NCBI GenBank assembly: GCA_920105625.2
Contig: OV050032.1
Location: forward strand, 115,862,542-115,926,541
Direction: 5' to 3'
Length of the DNA: 64,000 nucleotides
DNA from: Clusia tigrina
Taxonomy: Eukaryota; Arthropoda; Insecta; Diptera; Clusiidae
The position numbers were made by a program, and so were the translations under genes. The notes beneath the pieces are model-generated. The model had not been told where the DNA came from. It worked only from the letters and a program-made list of their open reading frames with translations, and ran no database searches. This document shows positions 37,286-50,933 of this stretch, in pieces. Position 1 is the first letter of the stretch; each line of letters starts with the position of its first letter.

Positions 37286-37634
37286 TTTATGATGCTCCAG
37301 TAAAAAGTTACAAGCATTTGTATGTTGCAAACTTTGATAGGTGTAGGACGTACCGTAAAGAAGTTAGGGCTATTTGAAGTTTTATAAGTGTTTGATTTGG
37401 GACTCAAGGGTAGCATAGCTTTGAGCGATGGCTTAAATTGACAAGAGGCTCGAGTACTTTATTGTTACAAAATTTTAAGGTTTTATGACGCTCCAGTAAA
37501 AAGTTACAAGCATTTGTATGTTGCAACCTTTGATAGGTGTAGGACGTACCGTAAATAAGTTAGGGCCATTTGAAGTTTTATCAGTGTTTGATTTGGACTC
37601 TAGGGTAGCATAGCTTTGAGCGATAGCTTAAATT

Positions 37635-40600
37635 GACAAGAGGGTCGAGCACTTTATTGTTACAAAATTTCAAGGTTTTATGACGCTCCAGTAAAAAGTT
37701 ACAAGCAGTTGTATGTTGCAAACTTTGATAGGTGTAGGACATACCGTAAAGAAGTTAGGGGCGTTTGAAGTTTTATCAGTGTTTGATTTGGGACTCTAGG
37801 GTAGCATATTTTGGAGCGATAGCTTAAATTGACAAGAGGCTCGGGTACTTCATTGTTACAAAATTTCAAGGTTTTATGACGCTCCAGTAAAAAGTTACAA
37901 GCATTTGTATGTTGCAAACTTTGATAGGTGTAGGACGTACCGAAAAGAAGTTAGGGGCGTTTGAAGTTTTATCAGTGTTTGATTTGGGACTCTAGTGTAG
38001 CATAGCTTTGAGCGATGGCTTAAATTGACAAGAGGCTCGAGTACTTTATTGTTACAAAATTTCAAGGTTTTATGACGCTCCAGTAAAAAGTTACAAGCAT
38101 TTGTATGTTGCAAACTTTGATAGGTGTAGGACGTACCGTATAGAAGTTAGGGGCGTTTGAAGTTTTATCAATGTTTGATTTGGGACTCTAGGGTAGCATA
38201 GCTTTGAGCGATGGCTTAAATTGACAAGCGGCTCGAGTACTTTATTGTTACAAAATTTCAAGGTTTTATGACGCTCCAGTAAAAAGCTACAACCATTTGA
38301 ATGTTGCAAACTTTGATAGGTGTAGGACGTACCGTATAGAAGTTAGGGGCGTTTGAAGTTTTATCAGTGATTGATTTGGGACTCTAGGGTAGCATAGCTT
38401 TGAGCGATGGCTTAAATTGACAAGCGGCTCGAGTACTTTATTGTTACAAAATTTCAAGGTTTTATGACGCTCCAGTAAAAAGCTACAACCATTTGAATGT
38501 TGCAAACTTTGATAGGTGTAGGACGTACCGTATAGAAGTTAGGTTCGTTTGAAGTTTTATCAATGTTTGATTTGGGACTCTAGGGTAGCATAGCTTTGAG
38601 CGATGGCTTAAATTGACAAGAGGCTCGAGTACTTTATTGTTACAAAATTTCAAGGTTTTATGACGCTCCAGTAAAAAGTTACAAGCATTTGTTTGTTGCA
38701 AACTTTGATAGGTATAGGACGTACCGTAAAGAAGTTAGGGGCGTTTGAAGTTTTATCAGTGTTTGATTTGTGACTCTAGGGTAGCATAGTTTTGAGCGAT
38801 AGCTTAAATTGACAAGAGGCTCGGGTACTTCATTGTTAAAAAATTTCAAGGTTTTATGACGCTCCAGTAAAAAGTTACAAGCATTTGTTTGTTGCAAACT
38901 TTGATAGGTGTAGGACGTACCGTATAGAAGTTAGGGCCATTTGAAGTTTTATCAGTGATTGATTTGGGACTCTAGGGTAGCATAGCTTTGAGCGATGGCT
39001 TAAATTGACAAGCGGCTCGAGTACTTTATTGTTACAAAATTTCAAGGTTTTATGACGCTCCAGTAAAAAGCTACAACCATTTGAATGTTGCAAACTTTGA
39101 TAGGTGTAGGACGTACCGTATAGAAGTTAGGGGCGTTTGAAGTTTTATCAGTGTTTGATTTGGGACTCTAGGGTAGCATAGCTTTGAGCGATAACTTAAA
39201 TTGACAAGATGCTCGAGTACTTTATTGTTACAAAATTTCAAGGTTTTATGACGCTTAAAGTAAAAAGTTACAAGCATTTGTATGTTGCAAACTTTGATAG
39301 GTGTAGGACGTACCGTATAGAAGTTTGGGCCATTTGAAGTTTTATCAGTGTTTGATTTGGGACTCTAGGGTAGCATAGCTTTGAGCGATGGCTTAAATTG
39401 ACAAGAGGCTCGAGTACTTTATTGTTACAAAATTTCAAGGTTTTAGGACGCTCCAGTAAAAAGTTACAAGCATTTGAATGTTGCAAACTTTGATAGGTGT
39501 AGGACGTACCGGATAGAAGTTAGGGGCGTTTGAAGTTTTATCAGTGTTTGATTTGGGACTCTAGGGTAGCATAGCTTTGGGCAATAACTTAAATTGACAA
39601 GGGGCTCGAGTACTTTATTGTTACAATATTTCAAGGTTTTATGACGCTCCAGTAAAAAGTTACAAGCATTTGTATGTTGCAAACTTTGATAGGTGTAGGA
39701 CGTACCGAATAGAAGTTAGGGCCATTTGAAGTTTTATCAGTGTTTGATTTGGGACTCAAGAGTAGCATAGCTTTGAGCGATAGCTTAAATTGACAAGAGG
39801 CTCGAGTACTTTATTGTTAAAAAATTTCAAGGTTTTATGACGCTCCAGTAAAAAGTTACAAGCATTTGTATGTTGCAAACTTTGATAGGTGTAGGACGTA
39901 CCGGAAAGAAGTTAGGGGCGTTTGAAGTTTTATCAGTGTTTGATTTGGGACTCTAGGGTAGCATAGCTTTGAGCGATGGCTTAAATTGACAAGAGGCTCG
40001 AGTACTTTATTGTTACAAAATTTCAAGGTTTTATGACGATCCAGTAAAAAGTTACAAGGATTTGTATGTTGCAAACTTTGATAGGTGTAGGACGTACCGT
40101 AAAGAATTTAGGGCCATTTGAAGTTTTATCAGTGTTTGATTTGGGACTCAAGGGTAGCATAGCTTTGAGCGATGGCCTAAATTGACAAGAGGCTCGAGTA
40201 CTTTATTGTTACAAAATTTCAAGGTTTTATGAAGCTCCAGTAAAAAGTTACAAGCATTTGAATGTTGCAAACTTTGATGGGTGTAGGACGTACCGTATAG
40301 AAGTTAGAGCCATTTGAAGTTTTATCAGTGTTTGATTTGGGACTCTAGGGTAGCATAGCTTTGAGCGATAACTTAAATTGACAAGAGGCTCGAGTACTTT
40401 ATTTTTACAAAATTTCAAGGTTTTATGACGCTCCAGTAAACAGATACAAGCATTTGTATGTTGCAAACTTTGATAGGTGTAGGACGTACCGTATAGAAGT
40501 TAGGGCCATTTGAAGTTTTATCAGTGTTTGATTTGGGACTCTAGGGGAGCATAGCTTTGAGCGATAGCTTAAATTGACAAGAGGCTCGAGTACTTTATTG

Positions 40601-43600
40601 TTACAAAATTTCAAGGTTTTATGACGCTCCAGAAAAAAGTTACAAGCATTTGTATGTTGCAAACTTTGATAGGTGTAGGACGTACCGTATAGAAGTTAGG
40701 GCCATTTGAAGTTTTATCAGTGTTTGATTTGGGACTCTAGGTTAGCATAGTTTTGAGCGATAGCTTAAATTGACAAGAGGCTCAAGTACTTCATTGTTAC
40801 AAAATTTCAAGGTTTTATGACGCTCCAGTAAAAAGTTACAAGCATTTGTTTGTTGCAAACTTTGATAGGTGTAGGACGTACCGTATAGAAGTTAGGGCCA
40901 TTTGAAGTTTTATCAGTGATTGATTTGGGACTCTAGGGTAGCATAGCTTTGAGCGATGGCTTAAATTGACAAGCGGCTCGAGTACTTTATTGTTACAAAA
41001 TTTCAAGGTTTTATGACGCTCCAGTAAAAAGCTACAACCATTTGAATGTTGCAAACTTTGATAGGTGTAGGACGTACCGTATAGAAGTTAGGGGCGTTTG
41101 AAGTTTTATCAGTGTTTGATTTGGGACTCTAGGGTAGCATAGCTTTGAGCGATAACTTAAATTGACAAGAGGCTCGAGTACTTTATTGTTACAAAATTTC
41201 AAGGTTTTATGACGCTTAAAGTAAAAAGTTACAAGCATTTGTATGTTGCAAACTTTGATAGGTGTAGGACGTACCGTATAGAAGTTTGGGCCATTTGAAG
41301 TTTTATCAGTGTTTGATTTGGGACTCTAGGGTAGCATAGCTTTGAGCGATGGCATAAATTGACAAGAGGCTCGAGTACTTTATTGTTACAAAATTTCAAG
41401 GTTTTAGGACGCTCCAGTAAAAAGTTACAAGCATTTGAATGTTGCAAACTTTGATAGGTGTAGGACGTACCGTATAGAAGTTAGGGGCGTTTGAAGTTTT
41501 ATCAGTGTTTGATTTGGGACTCTAGGGTAGCATAGCTTTGGGCAATAACTTAAATTGACAAGGGGCTCGAGTACTTTATTGTTACAATATTTCAAGGTTA
41601 TATGACGCTCCAGTAAAAAGTTACAAGCATTTGTATGTTGCAAACTTTGATAGGTGTAGGACGTACCGAATATAAGTTAGGGCCATTTGAAGTTTTATCA
41701 GTGTTTGATTTGGGACTCAAGAGTAGCATAGCTTTGAGCGATAGCTTAAATTGACAAGAGGCTCGAGTACTTTATTGTTACAAAATTTCAAGGTTTTATG
41801 ACGCTCCAGTAAAAAGTTACAAGCATTTGTATGTTGCAAACTTTGATAGGTGTAGGACGTACCGGAAAGAAGTTAGGGACGTTTGAAGTTTTATCAGTGT
41901 TTGATTTGGGACTCTAGGGTAGCATAGCTTTGAGCGATGGCTTAAATTGACAAGAGGCTCGAGTACTTTATTGTTACAAAATTTCAAGGTTTTATGACGC
42001 TCCAGTAAAAAGTTACAAGGATTTGTATGTTGCAAACTTTGATAGGTGTAGGACGTACCGTAAAGAATTTAGGGCCATTTGAAGTTTTATCAGTGTTTGA
42101 TTTGGGACTCAAGGCTAGCATAGCTTTGAGCGATGGCCTAAATTGACAAGAGGCTCGAGTACTTTATTGTTACAAAATTTCAAGGTTTTATGACGCTCCA
42201 GTAAAAAGTTACAAGCATTTGAATGTTGCAAACTTTGATGGGTGTAGGACGTACCGTATAGAAGTTAGGGCCATTTGAAGTTTTATCAGTGTTTGATTTG
42301 GGACTCAAGGTTAGCATATCTTTGAGCGATGGCTTAAATTGACAAGAGGCGCGAGTACTTTATTGTTACAAAATTTCAAGGTTTTATGACGCTCCAGTAA
42401 AAAGTTACAAGCATTTGTATATTGCAAACTTTGATAGGTGTAGGACGTACCGTATAGAAGTTAGAGCCATTTGAAGTTTTATCAGTGTTTGATTTGGGAC
42501 TCTAGGGTCGCATAGCTTTGAGCGATAACTTAAATTGACAAGAGGCTCGAGTACTTTATTTTTACAAAATTTCAAGGTTTTATGACGCTCCAGTAAAAAG
42601 ATACAAGCATTTGTATGTTGCAAACTTTGATAGGTGTAGGACGTACCGTATAGAAGTTAGGGCCATTTGAAGTTTTATCAGTGTTTGATTTGGGACTCTA
42701 GGGGAGCATAGCTTTGAGCGATAGCTTAAATTGACAAGAGGCTCGAGTACTTTATTGTTACAGAATTTCAAGGTTTTATGACGCTCCAGAAAAAAGTTAC
42801 AAGCATTTGTATGTTGCAAACTTAGATAGGTGTAGGACGTACCGTATAGAAGTTAGGGCCATTTGAAGTTTTATCAGTGTTGGATTTGGGACTCTAGGTT
42901 AGCATAGTTTTGAGCGATAGCTTAAATTGACAAGAGGCTCGAGTACTTTATTGTTACAAAATTTCAAGGTTTTATGACGCTCCTGTAAAAAGTTACAAGC
43001 ATTTGTATGTTGCAAACTTTGATAGGTGTAGGACGTACCGTAAAGAAGTTAGGGGCGTTTGAAGCTTTATCAGTGTTTGATTTGGGACTCAAGGTTAGCA
43101 TAGCTTTGAGCGATGGCTTAAATTGACAAGAGGCTCGAGTACTTTATTGTTACAAAATTTCAAGGTTTTATGACGCTCCAGTAAAAAGTTACAAGCATTT
43201 GTATGTTGCCAACTTTGATAGGTGTAGGACGTACCGTATAGAAGTTAGGGGCGTTTGAAGTTTTGTCAGTGTTTGATTTGGGACTCTAGGGTAGCATATC
43301 TTTGAGAGATAGCTTAAATTGACAAGAGGCTCGGGTACTACATTGTTACAAAATTTCAAGGTTTTATGACGCTCCAGTAAAAAGTTACAAGCATTTGTAT
43401 GTTGCAAATTTTGATAGGTGTAGGACGTACCGTAATGAAGTTAGGGGCGTTTGAAGTTCTATCAGTGTTTGATTTGGGACTCTAGAGTAGCATAGCTTTG
43501 AGCGATGGCTTTAATTGACAAGAGGCTCGGGTACTTTATTGTTACAAAATTTCAAGGTTTTATGACGCTCCAGTAAAAAGTTACAAGCATTTGTATGTTG

Positions 43601-45320
43601 CAAACTTTGATAGGTGTAGGACGTACCGTATAGAAGTTTGGGCCATTTGAAGTTTTATCAGTGTTTGATTTGGGATTCTAGGGTAGCATAGATTTGAGCG
43701 ATGGCTTAAATTGACAAGAGGCTCGAGTACTTTATTGTTACAAAATTTCAAGGTTTTATGACGCTCCAGAAAAAAGTTACAAGCATTTGAATGTTGCCAA
43801 CTTTGATAGGTGTAGGACGTACCGTAAAGAAGTTAGGGGCGTTTGAAGTTTTATCAGTGTTTGATTTGGGACTCTAGGGTAGCATAGCTTTGAGCGATAG
43901 CTTAAATTGACAAGAGGCTCGGGTACTTCATTGTTACAAAATTTCAAGGTTTTATGACGCTCCAGGAAAAAGTTACAAGCATTTGAATGTTGCCAACTTT
44001 GATAGGTGTAGGACGTACCGTAAAGAAGTTAGAGCCATTTGAAGTTTTATCAGTGTTTGATTTGGGACTCTAGGGTAGCATAGCTTTGAGTGATGGCTTA
44101 AATTGACAAGAGGCTCGAGTACTTTATTGTTACAAAATTTCAAGGTTTTATGACGATCCAGTAAAAAGTTACAAGCATTTGTATGTTGCAAACTTTGATA
44201 GGTGTAGGACGTACCGTATAGAAGTTAGGGGCGTTTGAAGTTTTATCAGTGTTTGATTTGGGACTGTAGGGTAGCATAGCTTTGAGCGATGGCCTAAATT
44301 GACAAGAGGCTCGCGTACTTTATTGTTACAAAATTTCAAGGTTTTATGACGCTCCAGTAAAAAGTTACAAGCATTTGAATGTTGCCAACTTTGATAGGTG
44401 TAGGACGTACCGTAAAGAAGTTAGGGCCATTTGAAGTTTTATCAGTGTTTGATTTGGGACTCAAGGGTAGCATAGCTTTGAGCGATGGCTTAAATTGACA
44501 AGAGGCTCGAGTACTTTATTGTTACAAAATTTCAAGGTTTTATGACGCTCCAGTAAAAAGTTACAAGCATTTGTATGTTGCAAACTTTGATAGGTGTTGG
44601 ACGTACCGTAAATAAGTTAGGGCCATTTGAAGTTTTATCAGTGTTTGATTTGGACTGTAGGATAGCATAGCTTTGAGCGATAGCTTAAATTGACAAGAGG
44701 CTCGAGTACTTTATTGTTACAAAATTTCAAGGTTTTATGACTCTCCAGTAAAAAGTTACAAGCATTTGTATGTTGCAAACATTGATAGGTGTAGGACGTA
44801 CCGTAAAGAAATTAGGGGCGTTTGAAGTTTTATCAGTGTTTGATTTGGGACTCTAGGGTAGCATAGCTTTGAGCGATGGCTTAAATTGACAAAAGGCTCG
44901 GGTACTTCATTGTTACAAAATTTCAAGGTTTTATGACTCTCCAGTAAAAAGTAACAAGCATTTGTATGTTGCAAACTTTGATAGGTGTAGCACGTACCGT
45001 ATAGAAGTTAGGGCCATTTGAAGTTTTATCAGTGTTTGATTTGGGACTCTAGGGTAGCATAACTTTGAGCGATGGCTTAAATTGACAAGAGGCTCGAGTA
45101 CTTTATTGTTACAAAATTTCAAGGTTTTATGACGCTCCAGAAAAAAGTTACAAGCATTTGAATGTTGCCAACTTTGATAGGTGTAGGATGTACCGTAAAG
45201 AAGTTAGGCGCGTTTGAAGTTTTATCAGTGTTTGATTTGGGACTCTAGGGTAGCATAGCTTTGAGCGATAGCTTAAATTGACAAGAGGCTCGGGTACTTC
45301 ATTGTTACAAAATTTCAAGG
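37635..45320 (+). repeat. Large segmental duplication, right version (about 7.7 kb)
   Basis: Counterpart of about 30,970-37,285. It is longer by seven monomers net: it lacks one unit near 38.1 kb and has an extra run of eight within its 10-monomer repeat. Shared rare markers near the right end include TAGCACGTACC, TAACAAGC and GATGTACCG with TTAGGCGCG (37,151 and 45,188). Agreement stops near 45,320, where this copy changes to TTTAATGACGCTCCAGG. Beyond it, TTTATAAGTGT and ATTTTAAGG at about 45,820-45,910 match about 37,380-37,480 at roughly 8,428 bp (43 monomers). Confidence 0.75.
38875..42820 (+). repeat. 10-monomer higher-order repeat, 1,961-bp period, second locus (two copies)
   Basis: Monomers at about 38,875, 39,071, 39,268 and 39,464 recur at 40,836, 41,032, 41,229 and 41,425, all 1,961 bp on, as do 39,856 and 41,817. 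The marker set is that of the first locus, with one GCTTAAAG monomer in each copy (39,253 and 41,214). The second copy differs near 42,300, where a CTCAAGGTTAGCATATC monomer is inserted. Just upstream, 38,091-38,700 holds three successive similar monomers with the AAGCTACAACC variant, a local expansion. Confidence 0.8.
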
Positions 45321-48300
45321 TTTAATGACGCTCCAGGAAAAAGTTACAAGCATTTGAATGTTGCCAACTTTGGTAGGTGTAGGACGTACCGTAAAGAAGT
45401 TAGAGCCATTTGAAGTTTTATCAGTGTTTGATTTGGGACTCTAGGGTAGCATAGCTTTGAGCGATGGCTTAAATTTACAAGAGGCTCGAGTACTTTATTG
45501 TTACAAAATTTCAAGGTTTTATGATGCTCCAGTAAAAAGTTACAAGCATTTGTATGTTGCAAACTTTGATAGGTGTAGGACGTACCGTATATAAGTTAGG
45601 GGCGTTTGAAGTTTTATTAGTGTTTGATTTGGGACTGTAGGGTAGCATAGCTTTGAGCGATGGCTTAAATTGACAAGAGGCTCGCGTACTTTATTGTTAC
45701 AAAATTTCAAGGTTTTATGACGCTCCAGTAAAAAGTTACAAGCATTTGAATGTTGCCAACTTTGATAAGTGTAGGACGTACCGTAAAGAAGTTAGGGCCA
45801 TTTGAAGTTTTATAAGTGTTTGATTTGGGACTCAAGGGTAGCATAGCTTTGAGCGATGGCTTAAATTGACAAGAGGCTCGAGTACTTTATTGTTACAAAA
45901 TTTTAAGGTTTTATGACGCTCCAGTAAAAAGTTACAAGCATTTGTATGTTGCAACCTTTGATAGGTGTAGGACGTACCGTAAATAAGTTAGGGCCATTTG
46001 AAGTTTTATCAGTGTTTGATTTGGACTCTAGGGTAGCATAGCTTTGAGCGATAGCTTAAATTGACAAGAGGCTCGAGGACTTTATTGTTACAAAATTTCA
46101 AGGTTTTATGACGCTCCAGTAAAAAGTTACAAGCATTTGTATGTTGCAAACTTTGATAGGTGTAGGACGTACCGTAAAGAAGTTAGGGGCGTTTGAAGTT
46201 TTATCAGTGTTTGATTTGGGACTCTAGGGTAGCATAGCTTTGAGCGATGGCTTAAATTGACAAGAGGCTCGGGTACTTCATTGTTACAAAATTTCAAGGT
46301 TTTATGACTCTCCAGTAAAAAGTTACAAGCATTTGTATGTTGCAAACTTTGATAGGTGTAGCACGTACCGTATAGAAGTTAGGGCCATTTGAAGTTTTAG
46401 CAGTATTTGATTTGGGACTCTAGGGTAGCATAGCTTTGAGCGATGGCTTAAATTGACAAGAGGCTCGAGTACTTTATTGTTACAAAATTTCAAGGTTTTA
46501 TGACGCTCCAGAAAAAAGTTACAAGCATTTGAATGTTGCCAACTTTGATAGGTGTAGGACGTACCGTAAAGAAGTTAGGGGCGTTTGAAGTTTTATCAGT
46601 GTTTGATTTGGGACTCTAGGGTAGCATAGCTTTGAGCGATGGCTTAAATTGACAAGAGGCTCGGGTACTTCATTGTTACAAAATTTCAAGGTTTTATGAC
46701 GCTCCAGGAAAAAGTTACAAGCATTTGAATGTTGCCAACTTTGATAGGTGTAGGACGTACCGTAAAGAAGTTAGAGCCATTTGAAGTTTTATCAGTGTTT
46801 GATTTGGGACTCTATGGTAGCATAGCTTTGAGCGATGGCTTAAATTGACAAGAGGCTCGAGTACTTTATTGTTACAAAATTTCAAGGTTTTATGACGCTC
46901 CAGAAAAAAGTTACAAGCATTTGAATGTTGCCAACTTTGATAGGTGTAGGACGTACCGTAAAGAAGTTAGGGGCGTTTGAAGTTTTATCAGTGTTTGATT
47001 TAGGACTCTAGGGTAGCATAGCTTTGAACGATAGCTTAAATTGACAAGAGGCTCGGGTACTTCATTGTTACAAAATTTCAAGGTTTAATGACGCTCCAGG
47101 AAAAAGTTACAAGCATTTGAATGTTGCCAACTTTGGTAGGTGTAGGACGTACCGTAAAGAAGTTAGGGCCATTTGAAGTTTTATCAGTGTTTGATTTGGG
47201 ACACAAGGGTAGCATAGCTTTGAGCGATGGCTTAAATTGACAAGAGGCTCGAGTACTTTATTGTTACAAAATTTTAAGGTTTTATGACGCTCCAGTAAAA
47301 AGTTACAAGCATTTGTATGTTGCAACCTTTGACAGGTGTAGGACGTACCGTAAATAAGTTAGGGCCATTTGAAGTTTTATCAGTGTTTGATTTGGACTCT
47401 AGGGTAGCATAGCTTTGAGCGATAGCTTAAATTGACAAGAGGCTCGAGTACTTTATTGTTACAAAATTTCAAGGTTTTATGACGCTCCAGTAAAAAGTTA
47501 CAAGCATTTGTATGTTGCAAACTTTGATAGGTGTAGGACGTACCGTAAAGAAGTTAGGGGCGTTTGAAGTTTTATCAGTGTTTGATTTGGGACTCTAGGG
47601 TAGCATAGCTTTGAGCGATGGCTTAAATTGACAAGAGGCTCGGGTACTTCATTGTTACAAAATTTCAAGGTTTTATGACTCTCCAGTAAAAAGTTACAAG
47701 CATTTGTATGTTGCAAACTTTGATAGGTGTAGCACGTACCGTATAGAAGTTAGGGCCATTTGAAGTTTTAGCAGTGTTTGATTTGGGACTCAAGGGTAGC
47801 ATAGCTTTGAGCGATGGCTTAAATTGACAAGAGGCTCGAGTACTTTATTGTTACAAAATTTCAACGTTTTATGACGCTCCAGTAAAAAGTTACAAGCATT
47901 TGTATGTTGGAAACTTTGATAGGTGTAGGACGTACCGTATAAAAGTTAGGGGCGTTTGAAGTTTTATCAGTGTTTGATTTGGGACTGTAGGGTAGCATAG
48001 CTTTGAGCGATGGCTTAAATTGACAAGAGGCTCGAGTACTTTATTGTTACAAAATTTCAAGGTTTTATGACGCTCCAGTAAAAAGTTACAAGCATTTGTA
48101 TGTTGCCAACTTTGATAGGTGTAGGACGTACCGTATAGAAGTTAGGGGCGTTTGAAGTTTTATCAGTGTTTGATTTGGGACTCTAGGGTAGCATAGCTTT
48201 GAGCGATAGCTTAAATTGACAAGAGGCTCGGGTACTTCATTGTTACAAAATTACAAGGTTTTATGACGCTCCAGTAAAAAGTTACAAGCATTTGTATGTT

Positions 48301-50933
48301 GCAAATTTTTATAGGTGTAGGACGTACCGTATAGAAGTTTGGGCCATTTGAAGTTTTATCAGTGTTTGATTTGGGACTCTAGGGTAGCATAGCTTTGAGC
48401 GATGGCTTAAATTGACAAGAGACTCGAGTACTTTATTGTTACAAAATTTCAAGGTTCTATGACGCTCCAAAAAAAAGTTACAAGCATTTGAATGTTGCCA
48501 ACTTTGATAGGTGTAGGACGTACCGTAAAGAAGTTAGGGCGTTTGAAGTTTTATCCGTGTTTGATTTGGGACTCTAGGGTAGCATAGCTTTGAGCGATGG
48601 CTTAAATTGACAAGAGGCTCGGGTACTTCATTGTTACAAAATTTCAAGGTTTTATGACGCTCCAGGAAAAAGTTACAAGCATTGGAATGTTGCCAACTTT
48701 GATAGGTGTAGGACGTACCGTAAAGAAGTTAGAGCCATTTGAAGTTTTATCAGTGTTTGATTTGGGACTCTAGGGTAGCATAGCTTTGAGCGATGGCTTA
48801 AATTGACAAGAGGCTCGAGTACTTTATTGTTGCAAAATTTCAAGGTTTTATGACGCTCCAGTAAAAAGTTACAAGCATTTGTATGTTGCAAACGTTGATA
48901 GGTGTAGGACGTACCGTAAAGAAGTTAGGGGCGTTTGAAGTTTTATCAGGGTTTGATTTGGGACTCTAGGGTAGCATAGCTTTGAGCGATAGCTTAAATT
49001 GACAAGAGGCTCGAGTACTTTATTGTTACAAAATTTCAAGGTTTTATGACGCTCCAGTAAAAAGTTACAAGCATTTGTATGTTGCAAACTTTGATAGGTG
49101 TAGGACGTACCGTAAAGAAGTTAGGGGCGTTTGAAGTTTTATCAGTGTTTGATTTGGGATTCTAGGGTAGCATAGCTTTGAGCGATGGCTTAAATTGACA
49201 AGAGGGTCGGGTACTTCATTGTTACAAAATTTCAAGGTTTTATGACGCTCCAGTAAAAAGTTACAAGCATTTGTATGTTGCAAACTTTGATAGGTGTAGC
49301 ACGTACCGTATAGAAGTTAGGGCCATTTGAAGTTTTAGCAGTGTTTAATTTGGGACTCAAGGGTAGCATAGCTTTGAGCGATGGCTTAAATTGACAAGAG
49401 GCTCGAGTACTTTATTGTTACAAAATTTCAACGTTTTATGACGCTCCAGTAAAAAGTTACAAGCATTTGTATGTTGGAAACTTTGATAGGTGTAGCACGT
49501 ACCGTATAGAAGTTAGGGCCATTTGAAGTTTTATCAGTGTTTGATTTGGGAGTCAAGGGTAGCATAGCTTTGAGCGATGGCTTAAATTGACAAGAGGCTC
49601 GCGTACTTTATTGTTACAAAATTTCAAGGTTTTATGACGCTTCAGTAAAAAGTTACAAGCATTTGAATGTTGCCAACTTTGATAGGTGTAGGACGTACCG
49701 TAAAGAAGTTAGGGCCATTTGAAGTTTTATCAATGTTTGATTTGGGACTCAAGGGTAGCATAGCTTTGAGCGATGGCTTAAATTGACAAGAGGCTCGAGT
49801 ACTTTATTGTTACAAAATTTCAAGGTTTTATGACGCTCCAGTAAAAAGTTACAAGCATTTGTATGTTGCAACCTTTCATAGATGTAGGACGTACCGTAAA
49901 TAAGTTAGGGCCATTTGAAGTTTTATCAGTGTTTGATTTAGACTCTAGGGTAGCATAGCTTTGAGCGATAGCTTAAATTGACAAGAGGCTCGGGTACTTC
50001 ATTGTTACAAAATTTCAAGGTTTTATGGCGCTCCAGTAAAAAGTTACAAGCATTTGTATGTTGCAAATTTTGATAGGCGTAGGACGTACCGTATAGAAGT
50101 TTGGGCCATTTGAAGTTTTATCAGTGTTTGATTTGGGACTCTAGGGTAGCATAGATTTGAGCGATGGCTTAAATTGACAAGAGGCTCGAGTACTTTATTG
50201 TTATAAAATTTCAAGGTTTTATGACGCTGCAGTAAAAAGTTACAAGCATTTGTATGTTGCCAACTTTGATAGGTGTAGGACGTACCGTAATGAAGTTAGG
50301 GGCGTTTGAAGTTCTATCAGTGTTTGATTTGGGACTCTAGGGTAGCATAGCTTTGAGCGATGGCTTAAATTGACAAGAGGCTCTAGTACTTTATTGTTAC
50401 AAAATTTCAAGGTTTTATGACGCTCCAGTAAAAAGTTACAAGCATTTGTATGTTGCAAATTTTGATAGGTGTAGAACGTACCGTAATGAAGTTAGGGGCG
50501 TTTGAAGTTCTATCAGTGTTTGATTCGGGACTCTAGGGTAGCATAGCTTTGAGCGATGGCTTAAATTGACAAGAGGCTCGGGTACTTCATTGTTACAAAA
50601 TTTCAAGGTTTTATGACGCTCCAGTAAAAAGTTACAAGCATTTGTATGTTGCAAATTTTGATAGGTGTAGAACGTACCGTAATGAAGTTAGGGGCGTTTG
50701 AAGTTCTATCAGTGTTTGATTCGGGACTCTAGGGTAGCATAGCTTTGAGCGATGGCTTAAATTGACAAGAGGCTCGGGTTTTTTCTTGTTACAAAATTTC
50801 AAGGTTTTATGACGCTCCAGTAAAAAGTTACAAGCATTTGTGTGTTGCAAACTTTGATAGGCGTAGGACGTACCGTATAGAAGTTTGGGCCATTTGAAGT
50901 TTTATCAGTGTTTGATTTGGGACTCTAGGGTAG
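45320..50933 (+). repeat. Satellite block with partial 7-monomer repeats
   Basis: About 29 monomers. Units at about 46,127 recur at 47,498 (1,371 bp: 7 monomers minus 1). The missing base is the GATTTGGACTC form, present near 47,391. Other short units of this type lie near 46,020 and 49,935. Markers first becoming common here, such as TGTTGGAAAC, GCTCGCGTAC, CTTTCATAGATG and AGGGTCGGG, reappear through the rest of the window. A monomer near 48,460-48,545 has several private changes, including an eight-A run and a lost G in TTAGGGCG. Confidence 0.65.
50457..50852 (+). repeat. Single-monomer tandem duplication
   Basis: Two adjacent monomers, about 50,457-50,652 and 50,653-50,848, share a rare combination (GTAGAACG, CCGTAATGAAG, GTTCTATCAG and GATTCGGG). 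They look identical except for a tight cluster of changes at 50,780-50,786. This is the shortest and possibly the newest duplication step visible. The same haplotype also occurs singly near 52,810, 55,160, 60,255 and 63,590. Confidence 0.8.
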
